Notes under the pieces: generated by a model
What the model saw: only the letters and a program-made list of their open reading frames with translations
What the model was told of the DNA's origin: nothing
Databases searched by the model: none
Program-made: the position numbers and the translations under genes
DNA from: Planctomycetota bacterium
Lineage (GTDB): Bacteria; Planctomycetota; SZUA-567; H5-PLA8
Assembly (NCBI GenBank): GCA_023150555.1
Contig: JAKLKQ010000005.1
Span: forward strand, 105,467 to 169,466
Direction of reading: 5' to 3'
DNA: 64,000 nt
Shown here: positions 25,477 through 34,954 of the stretch, piece by piece
Numbering within the stretch: position 1 is the first letter of the stretch
Layout: every line of letters starts with the position of its first letter

Positions 25477-28400
25477 ATTCCGCTCCTCCAGAACCCGGAC
25501 AGCTCGTCGAGGTGCGCCGACGCCAATGGGTGGTGACGGACGTGCAGTCGTCCGCATTTCAGTCCGTAGGTGAGGTCGAACCGCAGCACATGGTCTCCAT
25601 GGCTGCGCTCGACGAGGATGCCTTGGGCGAGTCCTTGTCGGCGGTGTGGGAATTGGAGCCTGGCGCGAGGATTCTGGATACAGCCGGTCTGCCGAGTATC
25701 GATGGATGGGATGCGTGCGACCGGATCGAGGCCTTCCTGGATGCTGTTCGTTGGGGCGCAGCTACCGATGCAGATCGTTCTTTCCTTCAAGCGCCCTTCA
25801 GAAGCGGCGTCGAGATTCAGGACTTCCAACTCGACCCTCTCGTCCGCGCCATCGACATGGCCCGTGTCAATCTGCTCATCGCCGACGATGTCGGACTCGG
25901 CAAGACCATCGAGGCCGGGCTTATCATCCAGGAGCTTCTGGTGCGGCATCGGGCACGGACGGTGCTCGTCGTCTGCCCCGCGTCTCTGCAAGTGAAATGG
26001 CAGACCGAGATGCATGAGAAGTTCGGCCTCGAGTTCCGCATCGTGGATACCGACTGCATCAGAAGTCTGCGGCGCGAACGCGGCATTCATGCGAACCCGT
26101 GGACGAGCTTTCCTCGGCTGATCGCTTCGATGGACTGGATGAAGAGCGGCGAGGGCCTCCGGCTGCTCAAAGACATCCTTCCGGCTCGTGTCACCTATCC
26201 CCGCAAGTTCGACATCCTTGTGGTGGACGAGGCTCATAACGTCGCCCCAGCCGCCGCCATCCGCTACGCGATGCCTAGCTGGCGCACCCGTCTGATCCGA
26301 ACTCTGGCACCTCATTTCGAGCACCGTCTTTTCTTGAGCGCGACCCCACACAACGGATACCAGGAGTCGTTCACATCGCTCCTGGAGTTGCTTGATGACC
26401 AACGGTTCGCTCGCGGCGTGATGCCGGACGAGAAGCAATTGCAGCGTGTCATGGTCCGCCGCCTCAAGACCGATCTGGTCGATGCGAAAGGCCAGCCGAT
26501 CTACCCAAAGCGCGAAATCCTTCCTCTGGAGATCGCATACACGGCTGAAGAACGGGAAATCCACCGTCTTTTGGCTGCGTATATCGACAACCGTTCCAAA
26601 CATCCCGGCGACGCGTCCGGTTTTGGCATGGACTTTGTCCACAAGCTGCTCAAGAAACGCCTGTTCTCGTCTCCCATGGCTTTCGCGACCACCCTTGCGC
26701 AACATCGCCAATCGCTGACGCAGAAGACATTCAAGCGCGAGAAGAAGGCGTTGAAAGAGCGCATCCTCCGCAAGGCGATCACCCGAACGGAAGAGGATTA
26801 CGCCGACGACGCGCAGGCCGAGCGTGATGTCGCCGAAGCCGTCGGAGTCGCCAGCGAGTTGTCCACGCCCATTTCCGAGGACCAGAGGAGGATGCTGGAC
26901 AAGCTGACCTCATGGGCGGAGTCGGCCAAGAATCGCCCCGACTCCAAGGCGGAAGCCATCCTGCGCTGGCTGGACGAGCATCTGAAGACCGATGGCCGAC
27001 CGAACAGCAAGCGCGTGATCCTCTTCACGGAGTATCGCTCCACTCACTCCTGGCTGAAGGAGATTCTCGCCTCCAAGGGTTGGGGCGGCGACCGGCTCAT
27101 GGTTCTCCACGGCGGTATGCCGCAGGAAGACCGCGAAGTAGTAAAAGCCGCATTCCAGGCGCATCCCGACGATTCGCCGGTTCGTATCCTTCTGGCCACG
27201 GATGCGGCATCCGAAGGCATCGACCTCCAGAATCACTGCAGCTATCTCATCCATGTCGAGATACCTTGGAATCCGAACGTGCTTGAGCAGCGGAATGGAC
27301 GTATCGACCGGCATGGGCAGAGAGATCCGGTCGTCCGCATCTGGCACCCGGTCGGAAAGAGCGAAGGAGCGAGTCGGAGCGCCTTGGAGAAGAAGCCGGG
27401 CGATCTGGATGGCGACCATGAATTCCTCCTGCGGGCGGTGCGGAAGGTGGACACTATCCGAGAAGACCTCGGGTGCGTCGGCCCGGTCATCGCTCAACAG
27501 ATCGAGGAAGCGATGCTTGGTCGGCGTCGAGACATGGACACCCGCGATGCCGAAGTCAGGGCCGCCAAAGCCAAGCGGTTCGTCGCCGCCGAAAGACAAT
27601 TGCAAGAGCGCATCTCCAAATTGCACCAACGCCTCCTAGATGCGCGGAACGGCTTCCATCTGACCCCGGACAGGATCGCCAAGACCGTTTCCACTGCATT
27701 GGAGATCGCAGGAAAGCCGCCTCTGATACCGACGAAACTCGCATCCCGATCCGGCGACGCGGCCTTCGAAGTCCCCCTGTTGACGGGGTCATGGGGGCAG
27801 ACGACCCGAGGTCTCGAACATCCGCATACGGGCAAGCGCCGTCCGATCACTTTCGACCATGGCGTGGCGAAGGGCCGCGATGATGTCGTTCTCACCCACC
27901 TCAACCACCGGCTGGTGCAGATGTCATTGCGTCTGCTTCGCGCAGAGGTCTGGGCTCACGAGGATCGTCGCAAGCTGAAGCGCGTGGCCGTCAGGGCTGT
28001 TCCCAAAACCATGATGCCGGAACCGGTCGTAATCATCTGGTCGCGCCTCGTCATAACGGGGGGCGGCCACCACCGGCTGCACGAAGAACTGACCACGGCT
28101 GGCGGAGAACTGAAAGCGAGCGGTTTCTCTCGAATCAGGACGCTCGGCAGATTGGAGGAATTGCTGAGTGCCAGCACGCCCACCGATCCACCGAAGAGCG
28201 TTTTCAATGTCCTGCACAAGCGGTTCAAGGATCAGGATGGCCAAATTCTCAAGGCTATCGAAGCTCGTTCGCGGGAGCGTCTGGAGTATCTGGCGAACAC
28301 GCTCCAGCGAAGGTGCAGATCGGAGGAGTCAGACCTTGATCAAGTGCTTGTCGATCTGGACAAGATGATCCGCAAGGAACTCTCGGAGGCCGAACAGCCC

Positions 28401-28604
28401 TATCAGGCCGAGCTGTTTCCGACGGACGAGCGGGAGCAGTTGAACCGGGATCGGGAAGCGTTGCGCTGCCGTCTCGAACGCATACCGGAGGAGCGAGAGC
28501 GTGAGATCGCCGCCATCCGCCGACGATATGCCGAGCCTGCCGACCGCACCTTCCCGGTCGCCGTCGAGTTTCTGGTCCCCGAAGACTTCAAGGATGACCG
28601 TTGA
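25473..28604 (+). CDS. drmD: DISARM SNF2-like helicase DrmD
   Basis: A 1043-aa SF2/SNF2 ATPase. Walker A is GLGKT at residues 141-145 within ADDVGLGKTIEAGL; motif II is VVDEAHNV; motif III is LSATPHNGYQE; the C-terminal helicase lobe has ATDAASEGIDLQNHC and NVLEQRNGRIDRHGQ. A long helical C-terminus (about 700-1040) follows. This is the class 1 DISARM marker helicase and would translocate on incoming DNA. It overlaps vsr by four bases and drmMI begins three bases after it. The size fits the family. Confidence 0.87.
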   Translation: MNSAPPEPGQLVEVRRRQWVVTDVQSSAFQSVGEVEPQHMVSMAALDEDALGESLSAVWELEPGARILDTAGLPSIDGWDACDRIEAFLDAVRWGAATDADRSFLQAPFRSGVEIQDFQLDPLVRAIDMARVNLLIADDVGLGKTIEAGLIIQELLVRHRARTVLVVCPASLQVKWQTEMHEKFGLEFRIVDTDCIRSLRRERGIHANPWTSFPRLIASMDWMKSGEGLRLLKDILPARVTYPRKFDILVVDEAHNVAPAAAIRYAMPSWRTRLIRTLAPHFEHRLFLSATPHNGYQESFTSLLELLDDQRFARGVMPDEKQLQRVMVRRLKTDLVDAKGQPIYPKREILPLEIAYTAEEREIHRLLAAYIDNRSKHPGDASGFGMDFVHKLLKKRLFSSPMAFATTLAQHRQSLTQKTFKREKKALKERILRKAITRTEEDYADDAQAERDVAEAVGVASELSTPISEDQRRMLDKLTSWAESAKNRPDSKAEAILRWLDEHLKTDGRPNSKRVILFTEYRSTHSWLKEILASKGWGGDRLMVLHGGMPQEDREVVKAAFQAHPDDSPVRILLATDAASEGIDLQNHCSYLIHVEIPWNPNVLEQRNGRIDRHGQRDPVVRIWHPVGKSEGASRSALEKKPGDLDGDHEFLLRAVRKVDTIREDLGCVGPVIAQQIEEAMLGRRRDMDTRDAEVRAAKAKRFVAAERQLQERISKLHQRLLDARNGFHLTPDRIAKTVSTALEIAGKPPLIPTKLASRSGDAAFEVPLLTGSWGQTTRGLEHPHTGKRRPITFDHGVAKGRDDVVLTHLNHRLVQMSLRLLRAEVWAHEDRRKLKRVAVRAVPKTMMPEPVVIIWSRLVITGGGHHRLHEELTTAGGELKASGFSRIRTLGRLEELLSASTPTDPPKSVFNVLHKRFKDQDGQILKAIEARSRERLEYLANTLQRRCRSEESDLDQVLVDLDKMIRKELSEAEQPYQAELFPTDEREQLNRDREALRCRLERIPEEREREIAAIRRRYAEPADRTFPVAVEFLVPEDFKDDR

Positions 28605-28606
28605 CC

Positions 28607-31600
28607 ATGCCGAGAGTCTCCGAACAGGTCGAATGGCTCTCGCTCGTGGACATATCCGGGCCGTTCCTCGTGCCCGCCGTGCTGGAACAGGTCTTCCCGC
28701 AGGGATTGGAGAAGGTCCAGACGCCGCGTCGGCAGCGCATCCGGTCCGCCTACGAAGAATGGCGAGATGCCGTGGACGACGATGATCCGCAGCTCCGCGA
28801 GATGCATGCAGCGTGGACTCTCATGGTTCTCCAGGACATGCTGGAATACGAGGATGCGGTGCTCGTCCCGCGCCAGTCGCTGGATGGCAAGTGCATCTAT
28901 CGCGCCCCCGAACACGGCGTCGAGTACGCACCGGACTATGCGGTTCGAGGCGAAGACGGAAAATCCCGACTGCTCATTTCTATTTGGCCTCCTGAAACCG
29001 ACCTGGAGAAGGCCGTCTCCGGCGATCCGTGGACGGCGTCCCCGCTAGAACGTATGACGCTTTTGTGCCGCGCCACCGATACTCGCCTCGGACTCGTGAC
29101 AGATGGCGAGCGGTGGATGCTTGTCAATGCTCCGGTCGGAGCGACCTCCGGCTACACCGCGTGGCTCGCCCGGCTGTGGTGGCAGGAACCGGTGACACTG
29201 AAGGCGTTCCAGTCTCTACTTGGCGTCCGCCGGTTCTTCGGCCCCCAGGAGGAGACTCTCGACGCGCTTCTGGAGAAGTCCTCCGAGTTTCAGGAGGAAG
29301 TGTCCGATACCCTCGGCGAACAGGTCCGGCGGGCGGTCGAGATTCTCGTCCAGTCGCTCGGCCGTGCCGACCAGGATCGCAACGGTGAACTCCTGAAGGA
29401 CGTCCGTCCTGCCGAACTCTACGAGGCGGGCTTGACGGTCATGATGCGGATGGTCTTCACGCTCTGCGCCGAGGAACGCGGTCTGCTCCTGCTCGGCGAT
29501 CCGGTCTATGACCAGCACTATGCCCTCTCGACGCTCCGCGCCCGCCTGCGCGAGGATGCAGACCGCTACGGTGTCGAAGTGCTCGAACGGCGGCACGATG
29601 CCTGGTCGAGGATGCTCGCGGTCTTCCGGGCGATCTATGGCGGAGTCGAGCACGAGTCGCTCCGTATGCCCGCGCTCGGCGGATCGCTCTTCGACCCGGA
29701 CCGGTTTCCTCTGCTTGAAGGCCGGACCAAGGGCACTTCCTGGCGCGACACGCCCTCCGTACCGCTCCCGATAGACAACCGGACGGGGCTCCTGCTCTTG
29801 GACGCGCTCCAAGTGCTGGAACAGAAAGGCGGGGCGCAGCTCCTGTCCTATCGCGCCCTCGATGTCGAGCAGATCGGACATGTCTATGAGGGATTGCTCG
29901 AATATACCGTCGCCAAGCTGGATAAGGTCACCATCGGGCTTCTCGGCTCGCAGAAGGTCCGACATCCCTCCATCACGCTGGCCGAGTTGGAATCGCTGAA
30001 GTCCGATAGAAGCGAAAAGGCGGTCGAATCTCTGGCCGAGATGACCGGACGATCCGCCGCTGCGATTCGTCGCGCCCTGGATAAAACGGGTGATGATGAG
30101 GCGCTCGTCCAGCTCGTCCACGCGTGCGGCGGCGACGAGAAACTGGCCCGCCGACTGCTGCCGTTCGCCGATCTGATCCGGGCCGACAGTTGGGGCACGA
30201 TGCTCGTTTACAAGCCCGGTTCGTTCGCCGTCGTCCACGGTTCCGACCGCCGGGAGACGGGAACCCACTATACGCCCAAGTCGCTCACGGAGAGCATCGT
30301 CGAAAAGACGCTGGAACCCATCGTATATTCCGGTCCCGCCGAAGGCGAGCCCCTCGAACGATGGAAGCTGAAAACTTCGACCGAAATCCTCGACCTCAAG
30401 GTCTGCGATCCGGCCATGGGCTCCGGCGCATTCCTCGTCCAGGTCTGCCGGTATCTGGCCGAACGGCTGGTCGAAGCCTGGGCGCGGGAGGAGAGCGCAG
30501 GCAAGGTAATCTCAGCGGACGGCATCGTCCTCGATGCCATCGGCAAGGCCGATCCGTTGCCGAAGTCGCTTGATGAGCGCCTCATTGTCGCCCGGAGGCT
30601 GATCGCTGAACGCTGCCTCTACGGCGTGGACGTCAACCCGCTCGCGGTCGAACTCGCCAAGCTCTCCATCTGGCTCGTCACGATGGCCAAAGGGCGGCCC
30701 TTCGGTTTTCTCGATCATAATTTGCGTTCAGGAGACAGTCTCCTCGGCATTCACCGGCTAGATCAGTTGACCAAGCTGACGATGTCTCCGAAAGAACAAG
30801 CGCAAGGACGCCTTTTTGGCAAGAGTGTTAGACAGGCCGTTGAGGAGGCCATGGCAATTCGTCTTCAACTTCGCGACATCCCGATTCGCGACATTCACGA
30901 TGTGGAAGTGATCGCGTCACTTGATTCCACTGCCCGCGAAAAGGTCCGTGTCTCAGAGGGACTGGCCGACGAGTTCATCGCAACGGTACTCACTACTGAG
31001 AACGATCGATCGCTAGAGTCGCGACTTGTAGGGTTCTCCGTCAGAGCAGATCAACTCGTGAACGGTGACGAAAAGCACCGATCATTGGCGACGTTTGCCA
31101 ACGCCCTTACCCCGTTTCACTGGCCGCTTGAATTTCCAGAAGTTTTCAGCAGTACTCGAAAGGGCTTTGATGCAGTGGTGTCCAACCCGCCGTGGGGCGC
31201 ACGTCTCACCGACGAGTTGCAGCACCTCTGGAAGACGACCGATGGCAACAAGCTCGGACGGCTTGTTGACTCATTCCATCTGTTCATCTTGCGCGCCGGG
31301 CACCTGATGGCCTCGGACTGCTCGAAATACAACACGCACAATGCACTCTCTGGGTTGGTGGTCCCCGACGTGCTTCTCTACCAAGGCTATTCGCAGCCTC
31401 TCCGAGAGCATCTCCTTCAGCACCACCGACTCGTAAGCGTTTGCAACTTGGGCGAGGGCGTGTTTCTCAAGGTTGTCCGGCCATGCTGCTTTGTGGTATT
31501 CGCCGCGAATCGCGCCCCATTGGTGCCGTATGAGCTGACCATTGAGAAATGGGCAACTGGCCATGCTGAAACGCAGTCGCTTTCGTCAGCGGCTATCGTC

Positions 31601-32506
31601 TCCTTCCCCGGTTGTGTCGTCCCAATCGCTGATGTTGGCGAATACCGCGAAGTTGCCTCGCTGGTCCTGAAAGCAGGGTGCAAACTTTCGGACCTTATCG
31701 ATGACTTGGGAATCCAACGCGGGGCGAGTGCGGACAACAAGGACGTGTTCGTCGTCGACAAGTCGCTCGCACGGGAAGAGCGGCTTGAAAAAGAGGTGTT
31801 GCGCCCAGTGGTTACTGGCGGCGTTCACGTGCGCCCCTTCGAAGTAGCCGACGATCTTCCGCTGCTTATCTACACGGACAGAAACACCAATGCCGCGTCG
31901 ATTCCAAATGTCGTAAAGTGGGTTCGACGAAACGCGAGCAAGATCACCTGCAAGGAAGTGAAGGACGGGAAACACGAACTTCACGAGCTTCATAGAGCGA
32001 GAGAACGATGTGTTTTCGAGCAAACCCCCAAGCTCTTGGGCGTCATCACCGCTGACCGCCCCAAGGTCGCAGTCGATCATGAGCGACTCTACGCAATGGA
32101 CGGTGTCTATGTGTTCGCCCCTCGCCGCGACATTGATCCGTACTTCTTGGCGGGAATGTTGAATTCGGACCTCATGGCTCGAATCTATCGCGTCTTTTCG
32201 CAAGAAGAGGGCCGTGTCATGGCGCAGGTTAAGCCGACAGTCTTGGCGGAACTGCCCATGGTGTTTCCGGATCAAGAGCTCGAATTGAGCCAGCGGGTCG
32301 CCAGCCTTGCGAAACGTCTCCACGGACGCTTGTCGTCCGAGAGCCGAAGCGCTCTCACGGGCGAACTCAACGCTTCGGTTGAAGACCTTTTCACAACAGC
32401 AATAAAGCTCGGCGGCGTCAAGGCTCATGAGGCGGAGCCGGCGACTGCCAAGGCCGATGACGCTGCCTCGGCGAAGAAGGCCAGTACACGGAGAACCAGC
32501 AAATGA
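28607..32506 (+). CDS. drmMI: DISARM N6-adenine DNA methyltransferase DrmMI
   Basis: A 1299-aa Eco57I-like methyltransferase that marks host DNA as self. SAM-binding motif I is DPAMGSGAF near residue 602 and the catalytic motif IV is NPPW near residue 860, the N6-adenine type. A large N-terminal region and a C-terminal target-recognition region flank it. ATG 28607 is used; a TTG six bases upstream, overlapping the drmD stop, has the better-spaced AAGGA. The stop overlaps the next ATG (ATGA). The C-terminus is Ala/Lys-rich. Confidence 0.87.
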   Translation: MPRVSEQVEWLSLVDISGPFLVPAVLEQVFPQGLEKVQTPRRQRIRSAYEEWRDAVDDDDPQLREMHAAWTLMVLQDMLEYEDAVLVPRQSLDGKCIYRAPEHGVEYAPDYAVRGEDGKSRLLISIWPPETDLEKAVSGDPWTASPLERMTLLCRATDTRLGLVTDGERWMLVNAPVGATSGYTAWLARLWWQEPVTLKAFQSLLGVRRFFGPQEETLDALLEKSSEFQEEVSDTLGEQVRRAVEILVQSLGRADQDRNGELLKDVRPAELYEAGLTVMMRMVFTLCAEERGLLLLGDPVYDQHYALSTLRARLREDADRYGVEVLERRHDAWSRMLAVFRAIYGGVEHESLRMPALGGSLFDPDRFPLLEGRTKGTSWRDTPSVPLPIDNRTGLLLLDALQVLEQKGGAQLLSYRALDVEQIGHVYEGLLEYTVAKLDKVTIGLLGSQKVRHPSITLAELESLKSDRSEKAVESLAEMTGRSAAAIRRALDKTGDDEALVQLVHACGGDEKLARRLLPFADLIRADSWGTMLVYKPGSFAVVHGSDRRETGTHYTPKSLTESIVEKTLEPIVYSGPAEGEPLERWKLKTSTEILDLKVCDPAMGSGAFLVQVCRYLAERLVEAWAREESAGKVISADGIVLDAIGKADPLPKSLDERLIVARRLIAERCLYGVDVNPLAVELAKLSIWLVTMAKGRPFGFLDHNLRSGDSLLGIHRLDQLTKLTMSPKEQAQGRLFGKSVRQAVEEAMAIRLQLRDIPIRDIHDVEVIASLDSTAREKVRVSEGLADEFIATVLTTENDRSLESRLVGFSVRADQLVNGDEKHRSLATFANALTPFHWPLEFPEVFSSTRKGFDAVVSNPPWGARLTDELQHLWKTTDGNKLGRLVDSFHLFILRAGHLMASDCSKYNTHNALSGLVVPDVLLYQGYSQPLREHLLQHHRLVSVCNLGEGVFLKVVRPCCFVVFAANRAPLVPYELTIEKWATGHAETQSLSSAAIVSFPGCVVPIADVGEYREVASLVLKAGCKLSDLIDDLGIQRGASADNKDVFVVDKSLAREERLEKEVLRPVVTGGVHVRPFEVADDLPLLIYTDRNTNAASIPNVVKWVRRNASKITCKEVKDGKHELHELHRARERCVFEQTPKLLGVITADRPKVAVDHERLYAMDGVYVFAPRRDIDPYFLAGMLNSDLMARIYRVFSQEEGRVMAQVKPTVLAELPMVFPDQELELSQRVASLAKRLHGRLSSESRSALTGELNASVEDLFTTAIKLGGVKAHEAEPATAKADDAASAKKASTRRTSK

Positions 32507-33924
32507 AACAGAGTACGGACAAGGCCCAGGCGAGTCCTACTAAGCAGTTCTTTGTGTCGATGCTGACGCGCGACATCAGCCTTGATGACGCTATCCTTGA
32601 CCTCCTAGACAACTGCCTTGATGGCGCGATGCGCATCGCTGACGGCGACGAAGTCGACTACAGCAAACACTTCGTGAAGATCAAACTGGCGAAGGACCAG
32701 TTTTCCATCGAGGACAACTGCGGTGGCATTCCCCGCGACGTCGCAAAAAACTACGCGTTCAAGATGGGCCGCGAGCCTGATGACGACCGGGATTCCGACA
32801 CTGAGACCATCGGCATGTACGGGGTTGGCATGAAGCGCGCGATCTTCAAAATGGGCAGGAACGCTCTCGTCCGAACCAGGCACGACAACGACACTTTTGA
32901 AGTCCCCATCACCTCCGAGTGGCTCGAAGCGAAAAACTGGGACCCATTGCCAATCAACGAGCCGACGAAGGCGAGTGAGAAGCTGCCGCAACCAGGCACG
33001 AGGATCACAGTTAAAGACCTCTACGAAGGCGTTGCTCGGCACTTCGAGAACGAGGCATTCGAGAACAAGGTTCGCACCGCCATCTCAGAGCACTTCACGA
33101 TGTTCCTCCAGTGTGGCTTAAAGGTTGAACTCAACGACAAGCCGGTGGAGCCGGTGCGCGTTGAAGTACTCGTCTCAACACGCGAGGATGGCCCTGCGCC
33201 ATTCGTGTTCCGTAAGATAATCGACGGAGTAGTCGTCTCAATCACTGTTGGACGCAACACTAGCCATGCCCTCGGGAATGAGGAAGACGAGGACGCGGGC
33301 TTTGAGCGAGACCGTTCGTCGGCAACCGCCGGTTGGACGGTGCTCTGTAACGATCGCGCGGTTATCGTGGGTGACAAAAGCCGCCTCACGGGTTGGGGGG
33401 ACGGCATCCCACTCTACCACCCTCAGTTTGCAATCATCACAGGCATTATCGAGTTCCGCTCGAAGCGTGCCGACAAGCTTCCTGTGACGACCACGAAACG
33501 CGCGCTCGATACGTCATCGAACGTCTGGCTTGAGTCCCTCGTGAAGATGAAAGAGGGCATGCGGATATGGATCGACTACACAAATCAATGGAAGAACCAG
33601 GCGAGTTCCGAACAGCAGCAAGCGCGCCACTGGGAGGATGCCCGACCGATGCCTCTCGGCAAGGCGATTGAAGCCGTTGCGCAGCGCAAGGCCGCGAAGA
33701 GGACGGATGAAGAGGGAATTGAGTTCAATCCGAAGAAGAACAAGGTACTCCCCGAGCCCCCGAGCAAGACACCGTCATCTCGGCGGGTCACGTTCTCGAA
33801 GCCGGCCGAGGAGATCCGTCTCGTCGGCAAGGCGCTGCTTGACGACGAGAACGCCAAGCCAGGCGATGTCGGTGAAAAAGCGTTCGATCTGGCGCTGGCC
33901 AAGGCTAAGAAGCGAGGTGGCTAA
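32503..33924 (+). CDS. GHKL (HATPase) ATP-binding protein inside DISARM operon
   Basis: A 473-aa protein with Bergerat-fold motifs: LDLLDNCLDGA around N37, IEDNCGGI with DNCGG at 71-75, and GMYGVGMKRAIF (about 107-118). No histidine kinase dimerisation or receiver domain is visible; the region from 140 to 350 could be a transducer-like middle domain, and the C-terminus (360-473) is charged and low in complexity. MORC, MutL and Hsp90 relatives use this fold as an ATP-driven clamp. It overlaps drmMI by four bases and leads into a methyltransferase-like gene. It is not a described DISARM core component. Confidence 0.75.
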   Translation: MKQSTDKAQASPTKQFFVSMLTRDISLDDAILDLLDNCLDGAMRIADGDEVDYSKHFVKIKLAKDQFSIEDNCGGIPRDVAKNYAFKMGREPDDDRDSDTETIGMYGVGMKRAIFKMGRNALVRTRHDNDTFEVPITSEWLEAKNWDPLPINEPTKASEKLPQPGTRITVKDLYEGVARHFENEAFENKVRTAISEHFTMFLQCGLKVELNDKPVEPVRVEVLVSTREDGPAPFVFRKIIDGVVVSITVGRNTSHALGNEEDEDAGFERDRSSATAGWTVLCNDRAVIVGDKSRLTGWGDGIPLYHPQFAIITGIIEFRSKRADKLPVTTTKRALDTSSNVWLESLVKMKEGMRIWIDYTNQWKNQASSEQQQARHWEDARPMPLGKAIEAVAQRKAAKRTDEEGIEFNPKKNKVLPEPPSKTPSSRRVTFSKPAEEIRLVGKALLDDENAKPGDVGEKAFDLALAKAKKRGG

Positions 33925-33926
33925 CC

Positions 33927-34922
33927 ATGAGCGCCGGTTCTTCACTGCCTTACCGGTTGAGGCCGAACAAAGCCGTAGATCGTGAACTGTTCCTGTCGCT
34001 CTTGATGCGACTGGCGCCTAAGCTCGCGCTTGAGAAGTACCACTATGTCGGGCTGGGCGGACCTTTCCTCGAGGACTTTCGTTTAGTCCACGGGCGGCTT
34101 GGCATCGCCAAGATGACGTGCCTTGAGATCGAAGAACAAGTCCATAAACGCCAAATCTTCAATCGGCCGGTCGCCACTATCGAGTGCGTCCACAAAACCC
34201 TTGAGGACTTTCTCGACGAAAGCGACTTCGGCACACCCGCCATCATCTGGTTTGACTACACTGAGCCCAAGGCCATTACTACACAGATCGAACGCTTCGC
34301 TCGCACCATCGGCACTGTACCAATCGGCAGTATTCTCCGAGTGACACTCAACGCGAACCCCATGTCCCTAGGAATACCAGCCTCCAAGGACCTCTCTGTC
34401 GAGGTCGAAGGCGAGGCATCGGAGGACCGTGCGGTGAAGCCAACGATCCAGGAGTGGCGCCTCGCACGCTTCAAGGAGCGCTTGGGCGCGTTGTTTCCCA
34501 GCGGACTCACCGCCGATGGCATGACCTTCAAGACCTATGGACTGAGCCTACTGCGAGCCATGAAACTAGCCGTTGACCACGAGGCACTTAGCTACCGAGA
34601 TCGCCGCGTTGTGTGGGCGCTCGCAACGCACTACGCCGATGGCCAGGCGATGGTTACCGCCGCGATGGTAGTCGCGCCGCAGGATGACACGGAAATTGAG
34701 GAACTCGTGAAGGGCTGGGAGTTCTACACGACAACCGATGCGCCTCACCGGCTTGACCTTCCAGCACTCTCGACTCTAGAAAGACTGACGATGGAGTCAA
34801 ACGACGACGCCAAGACGAAGCTCGGTTTCGAACTCCCTTCCACAGATATGGGGACCGACCCCTTCGAAGTTTTCAGGAAATTCTACCGGATTTATCCGCA
34901 TTTTTCGCGTGTCGAGCTTTAA
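33927..34922 (+). CDS. Rossmann/SAM-methyltransferase-like protein paired with GHKL ATPase
   Basis: A 331-aa protein, two bases after the GHKL gene. It opens P-Y-R-L-R-P-N-K-A-V-D-R, then YHYVGLGGPFLEDF (like motif I of Rossmann methyltransferases), M-T-C-L-E-I-E-E (an acidic strand end as in motif II) and A-I-I-W-F-D-Y-T-E-P (like motif IV). This suggests a SAM-binding or related Rossmann domain; a methyltransferase activity is inference. I do not recognise the C-terminal half. The pair (GHKL plus this) may form a mobile unit inserted between drmMI and drmA. Confidence 0.55.
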   Translation: MSAGSSLPYRLRPNKAVDRELFLSLLMRLAPKLALEKYHYVGLGGPFLEDFRLVHGRLGIAKMTCLEIEEQVHKRQIFNRPVATIECVHKTLEDFLDESDFGTPAIIWFDYTEPKAITTQIERFARTIGTVPIGSILRVTLNANPMSLGIPASKDLSVEVEGEASEDRAVKPTIQEWRLARFKERLGALFPSGLTADGMTFKTYGLSLLRAMKLAVDHEALSYRDRRVVWALATHYADGQAMVTAAMVVAPQDDTEIEELVKGWEFYTTTDAPHRLDLPALSTLERLTMESNDDAKTKLGFELPSTDMGTDPFEVFRKFYRIYPHFSRVEL

Positions 34923-34954
34923 AGGCAAAGAACCTGGAGAAAGGGCTCCGCAAG

